Both the position numbers and the translations under genes were made by a program. Below are positions 34,781 to 45,500 of a DNA stretch of 64,000 bases, piece by piece; position 1 is the first letter of the stretch; the number at the start of each line of letters is the position of its first letter. Under the pieces are notes generated by a model. That model ran no database searches. It had not been told where the DNA came from and saw nothing but the letters and a program-made list of their open reading frames with translations. The DNA is taken from positions 1-64,000 of the forward strand of contig PAJV01000066.1 of assembly GCA_002706765.1 (NCBI GenBank). Direction: 5' to 3'. This DNA comes from Gimesia sp. (GTDB lineage: Bacteria > Planctomycetota > Planctomycetia > Planctomycetales > Planctomycetaceae).

Positions 34781-35583
34781 AAGAAATCATGAAAACGGAA
34801 AACATCAAACTTGTCATCTTTGACTGGGCCGGCACCACAATTGATTATGGCTGCTTCGCACCGATCTCTGCGTTTATCAAAGCCTTCAAAGCCTGCGGCG
34901 TAGACCTGACGCCACAACAGGCACGCGGTCCAATGGGTCTGCATAAACAGGATCATATTCGCAGCCTGTTTCAACTGGAGGAAATCGCCGCACAGTGGGA
35001 GTCGCTGCATCAGCGTGCCTGGACCGAACAGGATGTGAAACACATCTACGAAACCTTCATGCCGCTGCAGATCGAAGAAGCGAAACTGTTTACCGATCTG
35101 GTTCCCGGCCTGTGTGAGACGATTTCGATTTTACGCGAGCAGGGTATTAAAATCGGCTCCACCACCGGTTACCCGCGGATTGTGGCGGAACCGGTTCTGG
35201 AAGCCGCCCGCGCACAGGGATATGCACCCGACTTCAGCATGTGTGCGGACGAGGTGCCTGCCGGACGGCCTGCTCCCTGGATGATTTATCGCAACATGGA
35301 AGCACTGAGCGTCTTTCCCCCTTCAGCAGTCGTCAAAGTGGGCGATACCGTACCCGATATCGAAGCCGGCTTGAATGCGGGTACCTGGACCGTGGGTCTG
35401 ACCCAGACAGGCAGCGAAGTCGGGCTGACAGTCGCAGAGTTCGAAGCCTTAAGCGATGAACAGAAAGCGGATCTGCTGGCAACAGCGGAAACCAAACTCA
35501 AAAACGCCGGCGCCCACTTTGTGATTCCCACACTCGAGGGACTGCCTGGCATCATTGATGAGCTGAATGAGAGAGAGAACTGA
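34777..35583 (+). CDS. phnX: Phosphonoacetaldehyde hydrolase (phosphonatase)
   Basis: 268 residues of the HAD superfamily. The nucleophile motif is FDWAGTT (Asp16), the Schiff-base lysine lies in [10 protein letters not shown] (Lys57), and [10 protein letters not shown] plus [17 protein letters not shown] complete the HAD motifs. PhnX hydrolyses the C-P bond of phosphonoacetaldehyde to acetaldehyde and phosphate. The start overlaps the PhnZ-like stop by 4 nt (ATGA); an ATG at 34789 is an alternative. PhnW follows 1 nt after the stop. Together PhnW and PhnX form the classic 2-aminoethylphosphonate route. Confidence 0.96.
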   Translation: MKEIMKTENIKLVIFDWAGTTIDYGCFAPISAFIKAFKACGVDLTPQQARGPMGLHKQDHIRSLFQLEEIAAQWESLHQRAWTEQDVKHIYETFMPLQIEEAKLFTDLVPGLCETISILREQGIKIGSTTGYPRIVAEPVLEAARAQGYAPDFSMCADEVPAGRPAPWMIYRNMEALSVFPPSAVVKVGDTVPDIEAGLNAGTWTVGLTQTGSEVGLTVAEFEALSDEQKADLLATAETKLKNAGAHFVIPTLEGLPGIIDELNEREN

Positions 35584-35584
35584 A

Positions 35585-36715
35585 ATGGACGCGGACATTC
35601 CCTACCTGTTATTGACTCCCGGCCCTCTAACCACCACCCGCAGTGTGCGCGAAGCCATGCTGGCCGACTACTCGACCTGGGACGTGGATTACAACCAGCG
35701 CGTCATGGAAATCCGTGAGCGACTCGTTCGCCTGGCGACGGACTCTGACAATTATACGGCTGTCCTGATGCAGGGTAGCGGCACATTTTCTGTCGAAGCG
35801 ACGATCGGATCGGTCATCCCGCCGGACGGTAAATTGTTCGTCATTTCCAATGGCGCGTATGGCAGCCGGATTGCCCAGATCGCACGTTGTCTGAAAATTC
35901 CTCTGCAGGAGCTGGCGTTTTCTGAAACGGAACCTCCCGATCTGAATCAGATCCGCGCAACGCTCGCCGCTGATTCAGAGATCACGCATGTGGCCATGGT
36001 ACACTGCGAAACGACGACCGGCATGATCAATCCCGCCCGGGAAGTCGGCCAACTGGCGCACGCAGCCGGCAAGGACTACATCCTGGATGCCATGTCTTCG
36101 TTTGGAGGCATCCCGCTTTCGATGGAAGACGATCACGTGGATTATCTGATCTCGTCTGCTAATAAGTGTATTCAGGGTGTGCCCGGCTTCGGTTTCGTGA
36201 TAGCGCAGCAGCAGAAACTGGAACAGACCAGGGGCCTGGCGCGTTCTCTGAGCCTGGATCTGTATGATCAATGGTATGAAATGGAACACAAGGGAGGCAA
36301 ATGGCGTTACACGTCTCCCACGCATGTCGTCAATGCCTTCCTGCAGGCGCTGAATGAACTGGACGCTGAAGGGGGTGTTTCCGCAAGGCATGCACGCTAT
36401 CAGGAAAACCAGACCACGCTGGTTTCAGAAATGCAGAAACGGGGTCTGCAGACTTTACTGCCTCGCGAACTGCAGTCGCCGATCATAACGTCGTTTTATT
36501 ATCCCGAGTGTCCCGCATTCCAGTTCAACCAGTTTTATGAGGAATTGAAACTGCGACGCTACGTGATTTACCCGGGCAAAATCAGTCAGGCAGATACGTT
36601 TCGTATCGGTAATATTGGTCATGTCTTTCCGGCAGATATTATGAATCTGGTAGAACAAATTGAACAGACGCTCAATAAACTGGATATCCGTGTGCCCCCT
36701 CAGCGGGTTCAGTAA
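35585..36715 (+). CDS. phnW: 2-aminoethylphosphonate--pyruvate transaminase
   Basis: 376 residues of class V aminotransferase fold. [19 protein letters not shown] is the family start, and [34 protein letters not shown] and [13 protein letters not shown] (PLP-binding Lys194) follow. It moves the amino group of 2-aminoethylphosphonate to pyruvate, giving phosphonoacetaldehyde and alanine. The frame is open from 35567, but the ATG at 35585 preceded by GAGAGAG fits the usual start. Last gene of the tightly packed run; the dehydrogenase follows after 165 nt. Confidence 0.96.
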   Translation: MDADIPYLLLTPGPLTTTRSVREAMLADYSTWDVDYNQRVMEIRERLVRLATDSDNYTAVLMQGSGTFSVEATIGSVIPPDGKLFVISNGAYGSRIAQIARCLKIPLQELAFSETEPPDLNQIRATLAADSEITHVAMVHCETTTGMINPAREVGQLAHAAGKDYILDAMSSFGGIPLSMEDDHVDYLISSANKCIQGVPGFGFVIAQQQKLEQTRGLARSLSLDLYDQWYEMEHKGGKWRYTSPTHVVNAFLQALNELDAEGGVSARHARYQENQTTLVSEMQKRGLQTLLPRELQSPIITSFYYPECPAFQFNQFYEELKLRRYVIYPGKISQADTFRIGNIGHVFPADIMNLVEQIEQTLNKLDIRVPPQRVQ

Positions 36716-36880
36716 GTCCGAAAATAATCGAACCGTACACTTTCCGTTTACCGCATTGCTGCTTATAAAAAATAGTACAAATCTGACCCGACGCACGCAT
36801 CAATGTGATCGATTCGAAATTCTGCTATCTGAACAGCACTTCATTCAGATAGTATTCACTGCCAGCAGTATTAGTGTTTT

Positions 36881-37984
36881 ATGATGAGCAATCCCTGCAC
36901 TTCTGTCATCCTGCACGACGATGATCGAAAGTTAGAATATTCCCGCGTTGAACGACCTCTGCTGAAACCGGGTGAAGTACTGGTCGAAATTCTGTGTTGC
37001 ACCATCTGCGGAAGTGATCTGCATACGTTCGAGGGAACACGCTCCACCCCCTGCCCGACCATTCTGGGGCACGAGATGGTGGGACGCGTGGTCGATCTGC
37101 ATCCCGAAGCCACGGTCAAAGATTTTCTGGATCGCCCGGTGAAAGCCGGTGACCGGATCACCTGGTCGGTCGCGGTCTCCTGCAAAAAATGCGAGTTCTG
37201 TCGACGCGGGCTGACACAGAAATGTACGCGACTCTTTAAATATGGCCACCAGAAACTGGACGCACAGAATTACCTGAGTGGCGGGCTGGCCAGTCACTGC
37301 CATCTGGTCAAAGGCACAACCATTTTTAAAGTCCCCGCATCGCTGCCCGATCTGATTGCCAGCCCGGCGAACTGTGCTACCGCGACGGTCATGGCGGCCT
37401 TTCGGCTCGCAGGTGACATCCAGGACAAATCGGTTTTAATTCTGGGTGCGGGAATGCTGGGCGTGACTGCCTCTGCGGTCGCCCATGCAAAACAGGCGGG
37501 CACTGTCTTTGTGACCGATATCGATCCGGAACGTGTCCGACGCAGCCTGGAGTTTGGTGCCCGACATGCATTGCTGGTGAAAAAAGAACAGCCCCTGCAT
37601 CAGGAAATTCTGCATCTGACAGAAGGGCGTGGCGTGGACTTTGTGTTCGATATGACGGGGGTCCCCGAAGTCATCGAGAGCGGCCTGGAAACTCTGGCGA
37701 TTGGCGGATCCCTGATCCTCGTGGGATCCGTTTATCCGGCACGCCCGGTTCAACTTTCTGCAGAGACGATTGTCCGCAGACTACTGCGTATCGAAGGCAT
37801 TCATAATTACGTGGATCTGGATCTGGCGAATGCCCTGAATTTTCTCGAACGTTTTCAGAACCGCTATCCGTTTTCCAGGCTCTGCGAGCAAACGTTTGCA
37901 TTGAGTGACATCAAGGCTGCCTTTGAAGAATCGGCTCACCGTCGTTCGTATCGTGTGGCCGTCCTGCCTGATCCGACGGCCTGA
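36881..37984 (+). CDS. Zinc alcohol dehydrogenase of phosphonate loci (TIGR03366-like)
   Basis: 367 residues, MDR family. Catalytic zinc ligands in CTICGSDLHTFEG and GHEMVGRV; structural zinc cysteines in CKKCEFCRRGLTQKC; NAD(P)-binding Rossmann loop in VLILGAGMLGVTASAVA. A clade of such dehydrogenases is recurrently found in phosphonate clusters and is thought to reduce or oxidise an aldehyde or alcohol phosphonate, or the acetaldehyde released by PhnX. Separated from phnW by 165 nt with AT-rich sequence, so it may also have its own promoter. Ends 42 nt before the convergent HExxH gene. Confidence 0.88.
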   Translation: MMSNPCTSVILHDDDRKLEYSRVERPLLKPGEVLVEILCCTICGSDLHTFEGTRSTPCPTILGHEMVGRVVDLHPEATVKDFLDRPVKAGDRITWSVAVSCKKCEFCRRGLTQKCTRLFKYGHQKLDAQNYLSGGLASHCHLVKGTTIFKVPASLPDLIASPANCATATVMAAFRLAGDIQDKSVLILGAGMLGVTASAVAHAKQAGTVFVTDIDPERVRRSLEFGARHALLVKKEQPLHQEILHLTEGRGVDFVFDMTGVPEVIESGLETLAIGGSLILVGSVYPARPVQLSAETIVRRLLRIEGIHNYVDLDLANALNFLERFQNRYPFSRLCEQTFALSDIKAAFEESAHRRSYRVAVLPDPTA

Positions 37985-38026
37985 ATTTCAACAGGTCGAA
38001 TGACCTGCGTTCTGTTTGATCCGCTT

Positions 38027-39235
38027 TCAGAAGTCGATCTCGGCTGACTGACCCAGCTCGATTCCGCCTCGGGCAGGACTCCCGCCGCGATTGTAACGGT
38101 TTGCCGGTCGCTGTTGAGATCGCACAGGCTGTGCAGGTCGAGCCACTGGTTGTTGAGGTCGGGTCGGTGCGTCGGGTGCTGAATCCTGATGCAGTGATGT
38201 GCGAGGCAGACGTTTCGCTTCGGGGACAAAGGCCACCGATTCCTGCACGTGTCTTTTTTCTGTCGCTCTGCCACTGAAGGGAATGCGTGACTCGATGGGC
38301 AGAGGCCGTGATTCACGCGACAGCTCTGCGGCTGGTTCGGCACTGGCCAGTTCGGTCTGCTCAGGCATCTCAGCAGCAAAGTCGGATTCTCCCTGATCGG
38401 GACTCTGTGAGCGAATCACAAAATCCTTGTTATCAACTGCTGAGGGCTGCTGCTGAGGCTCTGTGGCAGCCAGTTGCTGACCGGCCGGCAGATTCAAAGC
38501 CGGGCTGCCTGCCATAATCCAGCTGCCCCAGCGTTGTTCCAATGCTTCGACGTTTTTGATTTTGTACATTTTGGCAATCGCTTCATCCCAGCCATTCTTG
38601 TGAGCATCTTCCAGGAACATCAGGTAACGTTTTTTGCCACCGGTCTGCAACAGGTAATCTGCCAGGGAATAACCTTCCGCGTACAACGTCAGAACCTGTT
38701 GCATTTCCGAAGGGTATTCGGTCATTGAGAGCAGGTTTCTCAGGGGGATCCGCTGATTAGTTCCCATTACCTGACGATTCAGCAGACGTTGACGACGTTT
38801 TTCTGATTCGTGCTCGACAATTGTGGCAGCCCCTTCATCGGCCCAGCGAGGCAGCGGTCGGCGAAAGTGGCAGGCAAAGATGGTATGATTGACTTCGTGA
38901 GGCAGAACGGAATCCAGGATGCGTTCCAGCGATCCCTGAATCTCCATGTGCCACCCGAACACTTCGCCGCCATCAAAGGAAAAGGTGGTCGCGCCGCCGG
39001 CACCGTAGTTACCGACTTTGACTTTGATGGGACAGGGGGAAAACCACTTAGGGAGTTCGTGGCCCAGCCAGGTGATGGCCAGTTCCTTGCGATAGATCTC
39101 GGCAGCATCCCCCACCTGTTTCGCGACTTCCGCGGACGGGGCGTGCGTGACAAAGTTGGGAGTTTTGTAAGAAGCACCAAGTGAGATGAATGATGCGAGG
39201 AATAAAACGAGACAGCGACTGATTTGAGCTTCCAT
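38027..39235 (-). CDS. Exported HExxH metalloprotease-like protein with disordered tail
   Basis: 402 residues. A signal peptide (about 1-22) precedes a domain with HEVNHTIFACHF and RWADEGAATIVEHE, the HExxH plus downstream Glu layout of gluzincin/peptidase-MA-like proteins. Residues 245-402 are rich in Pro, Gln, Ser, Ala and Arg and probably disordered, ending ARGGIELGQSAEIDF. It probably acts in the periplasm on proteins or peptides; the substrate is unknown. A second protein with this kind of site is at 45828-47465. Both are lone genes. Confidence 0.75.
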   Translation of the reverse strand: MEAQISRCLVLFLASFISLGASYKTPNFVTHAPSAEVAKQVGDAAEIYRKELAITWLGHELPKWFSPCPIKVKVGNYGAGGATTFSFDGGEVFGWHMEIQGSLERILDSVLPHEVNHTIFACHFRRPLPRWADEGAATIVEHESEKRRQRLLNRQVMGTNQRIPLRNLLSMTEYPSEMQQVLTLYAEGYSLADYLLQTGGKKRYLMFLEDAHKNGWDEAIAKMYKIKNVEALEQRWGSWIMAGSPALNLPAGQQLAATEPQQQPSAVDNKDFVIRSQSPDQGESDFAAEMPEQTELASAEPAAELSRESRPLPIESRIPFSGRATEKRHVQESVAFVPEAKRLPRTSLHQDSAPDAPTRPQQPVARPAQPVRSQQRPANRYNRGGSPARGGIELGQSAEIDF

Positions 39236-39649
39236 GCCCTCGGGATCCTTTTGGTTGCAGACACAGATGCGGGTCTGTGCCTGACAATCTCAGCAATTGT
39301 AGTTACGGGATAGTTTTGGGTCGATCACTCGAATTGGGGTTTTGAGGTATGATCTTAATTGAACCTGAAACGATCTCTGGTGAATTCCATTCAAACTCAG
39401 AAGTCATTTCAAGCGAGGAAAGTTTATTGCAAACAGAGGACCAATGAGAAGAGAATTTCTCGGTTCCAACAAGTGAACATTGGCCGAACCAGCCCCTAAG
39501 CCGTTCTAAGAAAGAGACTTAGAATCTCACTTTCTTGATATTTTTTTATGAGATCTCTAGTGAGACAGGTTGTAGATATTGCAAATTCGGCTCGAAAAAG
39601 TGGCGAGATGCAATAATTACAATTCTGATTCTCACAAGCCGCATCGGCA
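39236..39649. other. Intergenic region with two hairpins
   Basis: Holds TTCTAAG/CTTAGAA (39504-39524) and TCTCACT/AGTGAGA (39525-39565, with a T-run in the loop). No gene seen; a 63-codon minus frame (39496-39687) has no supporting signal. Confidence 0.4.
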
Positions 39650-39919
39650 TCAGAAGCGAATGCGCGCAAAGACCCAGCCGAGCGCAAAGCCGATTGCCAT
39701 CAGGATTCCCAGTTCGCTAATCCGCTGGGTCTGATTGGGAGTCAGATTAAAAACTGCCTGGATCAGGAAGCAGATCACCATCATTACCCCTGCCCCGTAC
39801 AGACCAAACCGCACGCGGACTTCCCCCGGCGTACTTTCCCGCTCGCCAGGCAACCGTGGAGCAGGAGCGGAGGGTTGTTGTCGGTTTTTTTCTGTTTCTG
39901 CAGGGGGATCCGACTCCAC
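39650..39919 (-). CDS. Small membrane protein downstream of obgE
   Basis: 89 residues. A Pro/Glu-rich, probably cytoplasmic N-terminus (1-35) is followed by two hydrophobic helices (about 38-58, YGAGVMMVICFLIQAVFNL; and 68-88, LGILMAIGFALGWVFARI). It begins 2 nt after the end of obgE, so it shares the transcript. No family recognised. Confidence 0.65.
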   Translation of the reverse strand: MESDPPAETEKNRQQPSAPAPRLPGERESTPGEVRVRFGLYGAGVMMVICFLIQAVFNLTPNQTQRISELGILMAIGFALGWVFARIRF

Positions 39920-39921
39920 GT

Positions 39922-40923
39922 TTACGCCTCAACTTCCAGTTCTTCAAGTTCGTCAATAATCATCCGCACCAGCTTATCGAGATTAGAACCGGTGGCTGAT
40001 GAGATCTGCATGATGGGTCTGCCCAGTTCTTCCGCCAGCAGTTCGGCGATGGGCTCTGCATCGGGGAGTTCGCTTTTTGTGATCACAATGATTTCCGGAC
40101 GATCCATCAGGCTGGCATCGTACAGACGCATCTCTTCCCGGATCTGGCGGTAGTTCTGAATCGGATCGGTCTGGTCCATAGGCGAAGGTTCCACCAGGTG
40201 CACGAGGACCCGCGTTCGTTCCACGTGCCTGAGAAATTCATGTCCCAGACCAACGCCCGCATGCGCGCCTTCAATCAGGCCGGGGATATCGGCCATGACA
40301 AACTGATGATCGAATCCCACGCGCACCAGACCCAGGTTGGGATACTTGGTGGTAAACGGGTAATCGGCAATTTCCGGATGGGCTTTGGAAAGCCGACTGA
40401 GCAACGTCGATTTGCCCGCATTGGGCTTTCCGACCAGCCCGACATCGGCGATCAGTTTGAGCTCCAGCGAAATGTCGCGCAGTTCGCCCAGTGCCCCTTT
40501 TTCGAATTCGCGGGGTGTCTGATGGGTGGCCGTCGCGAAATGACGATTCCCGCGGCCCCCTTTTCCTCCCCTGGCAACCACAACCTTGTCGCCACTCTGT
40601 TTCATATCACGCAACAGATTCCCGCGTTTGGTGTCAATTACCAGTGTGCCCGGCGGGACCATGATGATCGCATCTTCGCCGCACTTTCCGGTCTTCAGGC
40701 TGCTCGACCCGTGTCCGCCGCGTTCGGCATTCCAGTGTTTGTGGCCGATGATATTTCCCAGGCTGCTGACGTTTTCATCGGCGATGACGATCACATCACC
40801 CCCTTTGCCGCCATCACCGCCATTCGGACCACCCCGGGGGACGTGCGCTTCCCGGCGAAAACTGGCACAACCATCTCCGCCGTCACCGGCTTTACAATAT
40901 ATATCGACGCGATCTACAAACAT
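39922..40923 (-). CDS. obgE: Obg-family GTPase
   Basis: 333 residues. The Gly-rich Obg domain (about 1-158; GDGGDGCASFRREA, GGPNGGDGGKGGDV) is followed by the G domain: G1 GLVGKPNAGKSTL, G2 around YPFTTKYPNLG, G3 ADIPGLIEGA, G4 TKSE, G5 SSATG. It lacks the long C-terminal OCT extension of some homologues. Obg proteins bind the 50S subunit and link ribosome assembly to nutrient state and division. The antisense ORF 40198-41211 is a shadow. Confidence 0.96.
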   Translation of the reverse strand: MFVDRVDIYCKAGDGGDGCASFRREAHVPRGGPNGGDGGKGGDVIVIADENVSSLGNIIGHKHWNAERGGHGSSSLKTGKCGEDAIIMVPPGTLVIDTKRGNLLRDMKQSGDKVVVARGGKGGRGNRHFATATHQTPREFEKGALGELRDISLELKLIADVGLVGKPNAGKSTLLSRLSKAHPEIADYPFTTKYPNLGLVRVGFDHQFVMADIPGLIEGAHAGVGLGHEFLRHVERTRVLVHLVEPSPMDQTDPIQNYRQIREEMRLYDASLMDRPEIIVITKSELPDAEPIAELLAEELGRPIMQISSATGSNLDKLVRMIIDELEELEVEA

Positions 40924-41459
40924 GATATTCCGACTACTGTTTCTACTCTGCTAAGTTTGACGACTCGGTTCCTGCTATGTTGCGAAGCACCATCCCGGCC
41001 CCTTGATTCCACTCCGGTGCTGCCAGGCAACATCGAACGCAACCCGTTTAAAAGCGGGATGTTAGAATTCACGGGCATTGATTTCTGCGTTGATTCAACG
41101 GCACGTATTTTACGGCGGGAGAAATTATTTTCCTGCTGTGGCAACGGAAAAATCGCAGTGAGCCCCGATCAGACGACCAGCCGCTCAGTGCCGCCGGTCC
41201 TCTCATTGTAGATTCTTATGATGAAAATACGAGTGCCCTTTGATCCATTCTTGGACAATCCCCTGCTTCCTCACTCCGCTCACCGAATCTCGTTTGGCAT
41301 TTACAAGTGAGCCCGCATTCATCCTGCAACATAAGAACTTATCACACAACACCTTATGACGTCAACCTACTGCCAGATTCGCATTGACCTGTCCCGGGGA
41401 TCTCTTTATACTCCCGCACCCTGAACATGCCCGCATGGATGCGATAAAGGAGTGGCGTG
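40924..41459. other. Divergent gap between obgE and kdsD
   Basis: No gene supported. Contains the kdsD promoter at 41384-41412. Confidence 0.5.
41384..41412 (+). promoter_or_regulatory. Sigma-70-type promoter of kdsD
   Basis: TTGACC (41384-41389) and TATACT (41407-41412) with the ideal 17-nt spacer, 48 nt before the start codon. Confidence 0.65.
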
Positions 41460-42497
41460 ATGAGTTCCCTGCCTGCCAGGTCGGTAATAGAGTTTTCTCA
41501 ATTTGATCAATTACGAGATGCGCGAGAGATTATCTTCAGCGAAGCAGACGCCTTGCGCCAGATGGGGCGTGCGCTGGGAACGGAGCTTTGCGACGCGGTG
41601 GACTTGATCATGTCGCGAAACGGCGCGGTCATTTTAACGGGCATGGGCAAAGCGGGGCTGATCGGCCAGAAGATCTGTGCCACGCTCTCCTCGACAGGAA
41701 CCCGTTCCCATTTTCTGCATCCCGCAGAAGCCATTCACGGCGACCTGGGTTGCCTGCATACCGAGGATACCATACTCGCTTTATCCAACAGCGGAGAGAC
41801 AGAAGAGCTACGACGCCTGCTGCCACTGATACAGAAAATGAATCTGCCGATCATCGGCATCACAGCGCGAACGACGAGCACCCTGGGTGCTGCCTGTCAG
41901 GTGGTCCTGTGTCTGGGTGATCTCAAGGAAGCGGGCCCGCATCAGCTGGCACCTTCCACCACCACAACAGCGATGCTGGCGATGGGTGATGCCTTGTCGC
42001 TGGTGATCAGCAAAGCACGGGGCTTTTCGCCGCTCCAGTTTGCCACATTTCATCCGGGAGGAAGCCTGGGACGGCGTCTGACCAAAATCAATGAAGTCAT
42101 GCGGCCTCGCTCTGAAGTGCGCGTCACGGGTGAAACGACTTCGATCCGTGAAGCTTTTGTACGACTGAGTCTGCCGGGACGACGCAGCGGCGCCGTCATC
42201 ATCACGGACGAAACCAACCGGGTCACAGGCATTTTCACAGACAGCGATCTGGCCAGGCTGCTGGAAGAACGCCGGGACGAACAACTGGACCAGCCTATAT
42301 CCCAGGTCATGATCAGAAAGCCCACCACCATTCAGGATGATGCTTCCCTGGAAGAAGCCATCGAATTATTGAAAGCCCGTAAGTTAAGCGAGTTGCCCGT
42401 CGTCGATCGAGGACAGCACCTGGTCGGGTTGATAGATATTACAGACGTGATCGGCTGGCAGCCCGGACCGGACAACGCCAGCCAGCAAACAGGTTAA
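41460..42497 (+). CDS. kdsD: Arabinose-5-phosphate isomerase (KpsF/GutQ/KdsD family)
   Basis: 345 residues: a SIS sugar-isomerase domain (about 35-190; LTGMGKAGLIGQKICATLSSTGT, HPAEAIHGDLG, LALSNSGETEEL) and two CBS domains (about 205-340; INEVMRPRSEV, TGIFTDSDLARLL, ISQVMIRKPTTI, LVGLIDITDVI). It interconverts ribulose-5-phosphate and arabinose-5-phosphate, first step to Kdo of lipopolysaccharide. A GTG at 41457 and ATG at 41460 compete; AAAGGAG 7 nt upstream favours the ATG. Followed after 65 nt by the LptC/LptA-like gene, as in proteobacterial kdsD-lptC-lptA loci. Confidence 0.93.
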   Translation: MSSLPARSVIEFSQFDQLRDAREIIFSEADALRQMGRALGTELCDAVDLIMSRNGAVILTGMGKAGLIGQKICATLSSTGTRSHFLHPAEAIHGDLGCLHTEDTILALSNSGETEELRRLLPLIQKMNLPIIGITARTTSTLGAACQVVLCLGDLKEAGPHQLAPSTTTTAMLAMGDALSLVISKARGFSPLQFATFHPGGSLGRRLTKINEVMRPRSEVRVTGETTSIREAFVRLSLPGRRSGAVIITDETNRVTGIFTDSDLARLLEERRDEQLDQPISQVMIRKPTTIQDDASLEEAIELLKARKLSELPVVDRGQHLVGLIDITDVIGWQPGPDNASQQTG

Positions 42498-42562
42498 CCT
42501 GGTGACCCTGTTCCTTTCTTACCGATATTTCACTTCCACTTTTAGAAACGTTTTCCATTCGC

Positions 42563-45500
42563 ATGGCCGGAACCATTCACTATAACCGGAATGGGTTTTT
42601 CGATCGCCTGATAGCCAACCGACTGTTGCTGACCTGGTTCACAACAGCAGTGCTGTCCGGTGCCTACCTGCTCTACGCGCAGGCCATGCGTGCTGTGATC
42701 ATCGAACAGGTCATCCGTCAGGACTTCCCCGAGGAAATCTTCCAGTCTCCGGAATATGCCTCGGGAAATAACGAGAAGGCGAAAACCTTTCTCCCCGAAC
42801 ATGACTGGGCCGCCAATGCCCGCTATCAGTTCAAAGATGAAAACGTGTATGTTTACACGGAACAGTGGGAACAGGAAGAAAAAAACAGAGCGGTGCGTCT
42901 CAAGCCTTTTGCCATGTTGATGTTCGACAGGAAAAAAGGGGAAGCAGAGGCGCCGATTGCCATGGTGAGCGAAAAAGCCCTGGTCCGTTTTGAGTATCCC
43001 TTCGGCATCAAGCATACCGATCCGGGGCGGATGGTGGCAGGTTCCCTGGATGGTCGTGTAAAAATTACAGGACCGAATGGACTGATCATCTGGGGACGCA
43101 ATTTCTTCTACGACGAAACTTCGATGAATATCTGGAGTGCTCACGAAGTCCAGTTTGCCTATGAAGATCATCGCGGCCAGGCGCGTGGCATCGAAATGAA
43201 ACTGATCCCCGCCAAAACCCAGCTCCAGGAACTCAAACCCGCTGTAGAAGGTATTCGCGAAATCGTGTTACGCCACAACGTGCATATGAAACTGGCCATC
43301 AAGAAAAGTGCCAAACCTTCCGAGTATCCGGCTTCACGTTTTGCGGAAGTCAAAAGCAAAGGCAGTTTCACATTTAATCTGGAAACAAATCAAGGTACGT
43401 TTAACGACGATGTTCGAGTCTTCCATCCGACCAGCCCCCAACATGCAGATACACTGGAATGTGATACCCTCCAACTGCAGTTCGTGCGGAAAGATGAAGA
43501 GGGGAACACTGTCAAAGACGTGGCACCTCAAACTGCCCACTCCAGTGGGAAACTGGATTTCGAAGAACTGGTAGCGACGGGTAAAAATGTGACTCTGACT
43601 TCGTCAGAAAACCAGTTTACCGGCACAATGACGCGGCTGGTCTATAACGAAGCGAAAAAGACCATCGTCCTGCAGGACCAGCAGGACGTGCGAATTTTTC
43701 AGCAATCATCAGAACTGAGATGCCCCGACATTACGATTCACCAGGATGAGGAAGGGCGACTGGAAACCGTACTCTGTAAAGGCATCGGCTTCATCAAGCA
43801 GCGTGATCCGGGCAGCGGCCAACTCATGATGGCAGCGCAGTGGGCTGAGTATATGAAAAAATCGATTGATCCGGAAACCAGCCTGGAAATGGTGGAACTG
43901 CAGAAAGACTGCATCGTCCGAAAACCGGATGCGGAATTTGCTTTGGCCGCGGATAAAATCCGCCTGTGGCTGAAAGGAGAACTGCCTTCAGTCAGACAGG
44001 CACAGAGCAGCAGGACGGCAGGCACTCAGAACGAGACCGATAATTCACAAAAAATGCAGAACAAGGTCAACCCGCACAAGATGATCGCAGAGCGGGATGT
44101 CGCCATTTACAGCCCCAAACTTCGCGGAAAAACAAAACGGCTTGAAGTCTGGTTTGATGAAGAAACAAAACCTCAGTCGGCACCCAACGCACCGATCGGT
44201 GTCCAGACGCCGCAAACTCCCGCATCCATTAAACACGCTGCTTTTTCTGTAGAAGATGCCCTGACTTTGCAGAGACAGAACACTGAGGCCCCGGCAGGTC
44301 GTGCAACCATTTCGAAAAACAGAAACTCGCGTCTGCCGGAAAAAAAACCGGAAGAGACACCCGAGCCGATCATGGTGGTCTCCGAGTTCATGAAAATTCG
44401 CATACAGAAAAATGAACTGGGTAAAGACGAAGTCTCAGAGATCTGGACCGAAGGAAACATCACCGTCAACCAGTTCAATGAAGAACAGGACCAGCCGCGG
44501 CACATCACGGGTAATCAGTTGCATATCCAGAACAACGGCAGCAATGATCAGATCCTGCATGTGATTGGCAACCCTGCCAAAATCAATGCACAGGGCTCCC
44601 AGATCGAAGGCGAACACATCTACCTGTATCGCCTGGCCAACCGGGCGGAAGTTCAGGGCAAAGGTTTGCTGCTGCTCCCGGTCCGCGGAGGGCAAAAGGC
44701 TGCTGGTGGATTACTCTCAGGGGCCGAAGGCATCTCGAACGAAAACAGTCTCGCGTCTCCCCTGGCTACCGACTCTGATTCCCAAGACAATCTGCTGGAG
44801 ATTCACTGGGATCAGGAAATGATCTTTGATGGTCTGACCGCGAACTTTTTTGGAAAAGTCAGAACCAACCTGGGCGACAATCGACTGCGCTGCCAGGAGA
44901 TGGAAGTCGTCCTGTCTGACCGGGTCTCCTTTACGGAAAAAAATCCCAGCGAACAGAAACCGGACGTGCACTTCATTACCTGTCGTGATGGAGTCGAAGT
45001 CGAAAGTAATGAATACCTCGACAACCGGCTGATCGGGATCCGCCGCGCCAGCTTCTGGCAGATGAACGTGGATCAGCAAACCGGGAACGCCGAGGCCCGG
45101 GGTCCCGGCTGGCTGGTTTTATGGCGGCGGGAAAATCCGGAAAAAAACGATTCTCAAACCAAGGTGTCCCAGGCCAATCTGCCTCAAAAAACCGAAAGCG
45201 ACAGCTGGAATTATACACGCATCGACTTCAATGGAAAAATGGCCGGCAATGTTTCCCAGCGCAGCACGACCTTCGATGATCGCGTGCAGATTACCTACGG
45301 CGGCGTGAAACGGCCCCTGGATACCATCGACCGCGACAAGCTGCCCCCCGGTGCCGGTTCCATGCGCAGCAACAGTCTCAAACTGATTCAACATGATATC
45401 GAAGGACAGAAGAAGAAATCCATTTCCATGCTGGCGAAAGGCAACGCCGAAGTCGAAGGCAACACGCTGATCAAAAGCAAACAGACTCCCACCAGCCAGG

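Noticed and set aside
40198-41211. 337-codon plus-strand ORF opposite obgE
   Set aside because: Covers the conserved Obg G domain in antisense; no start signal or known domain.
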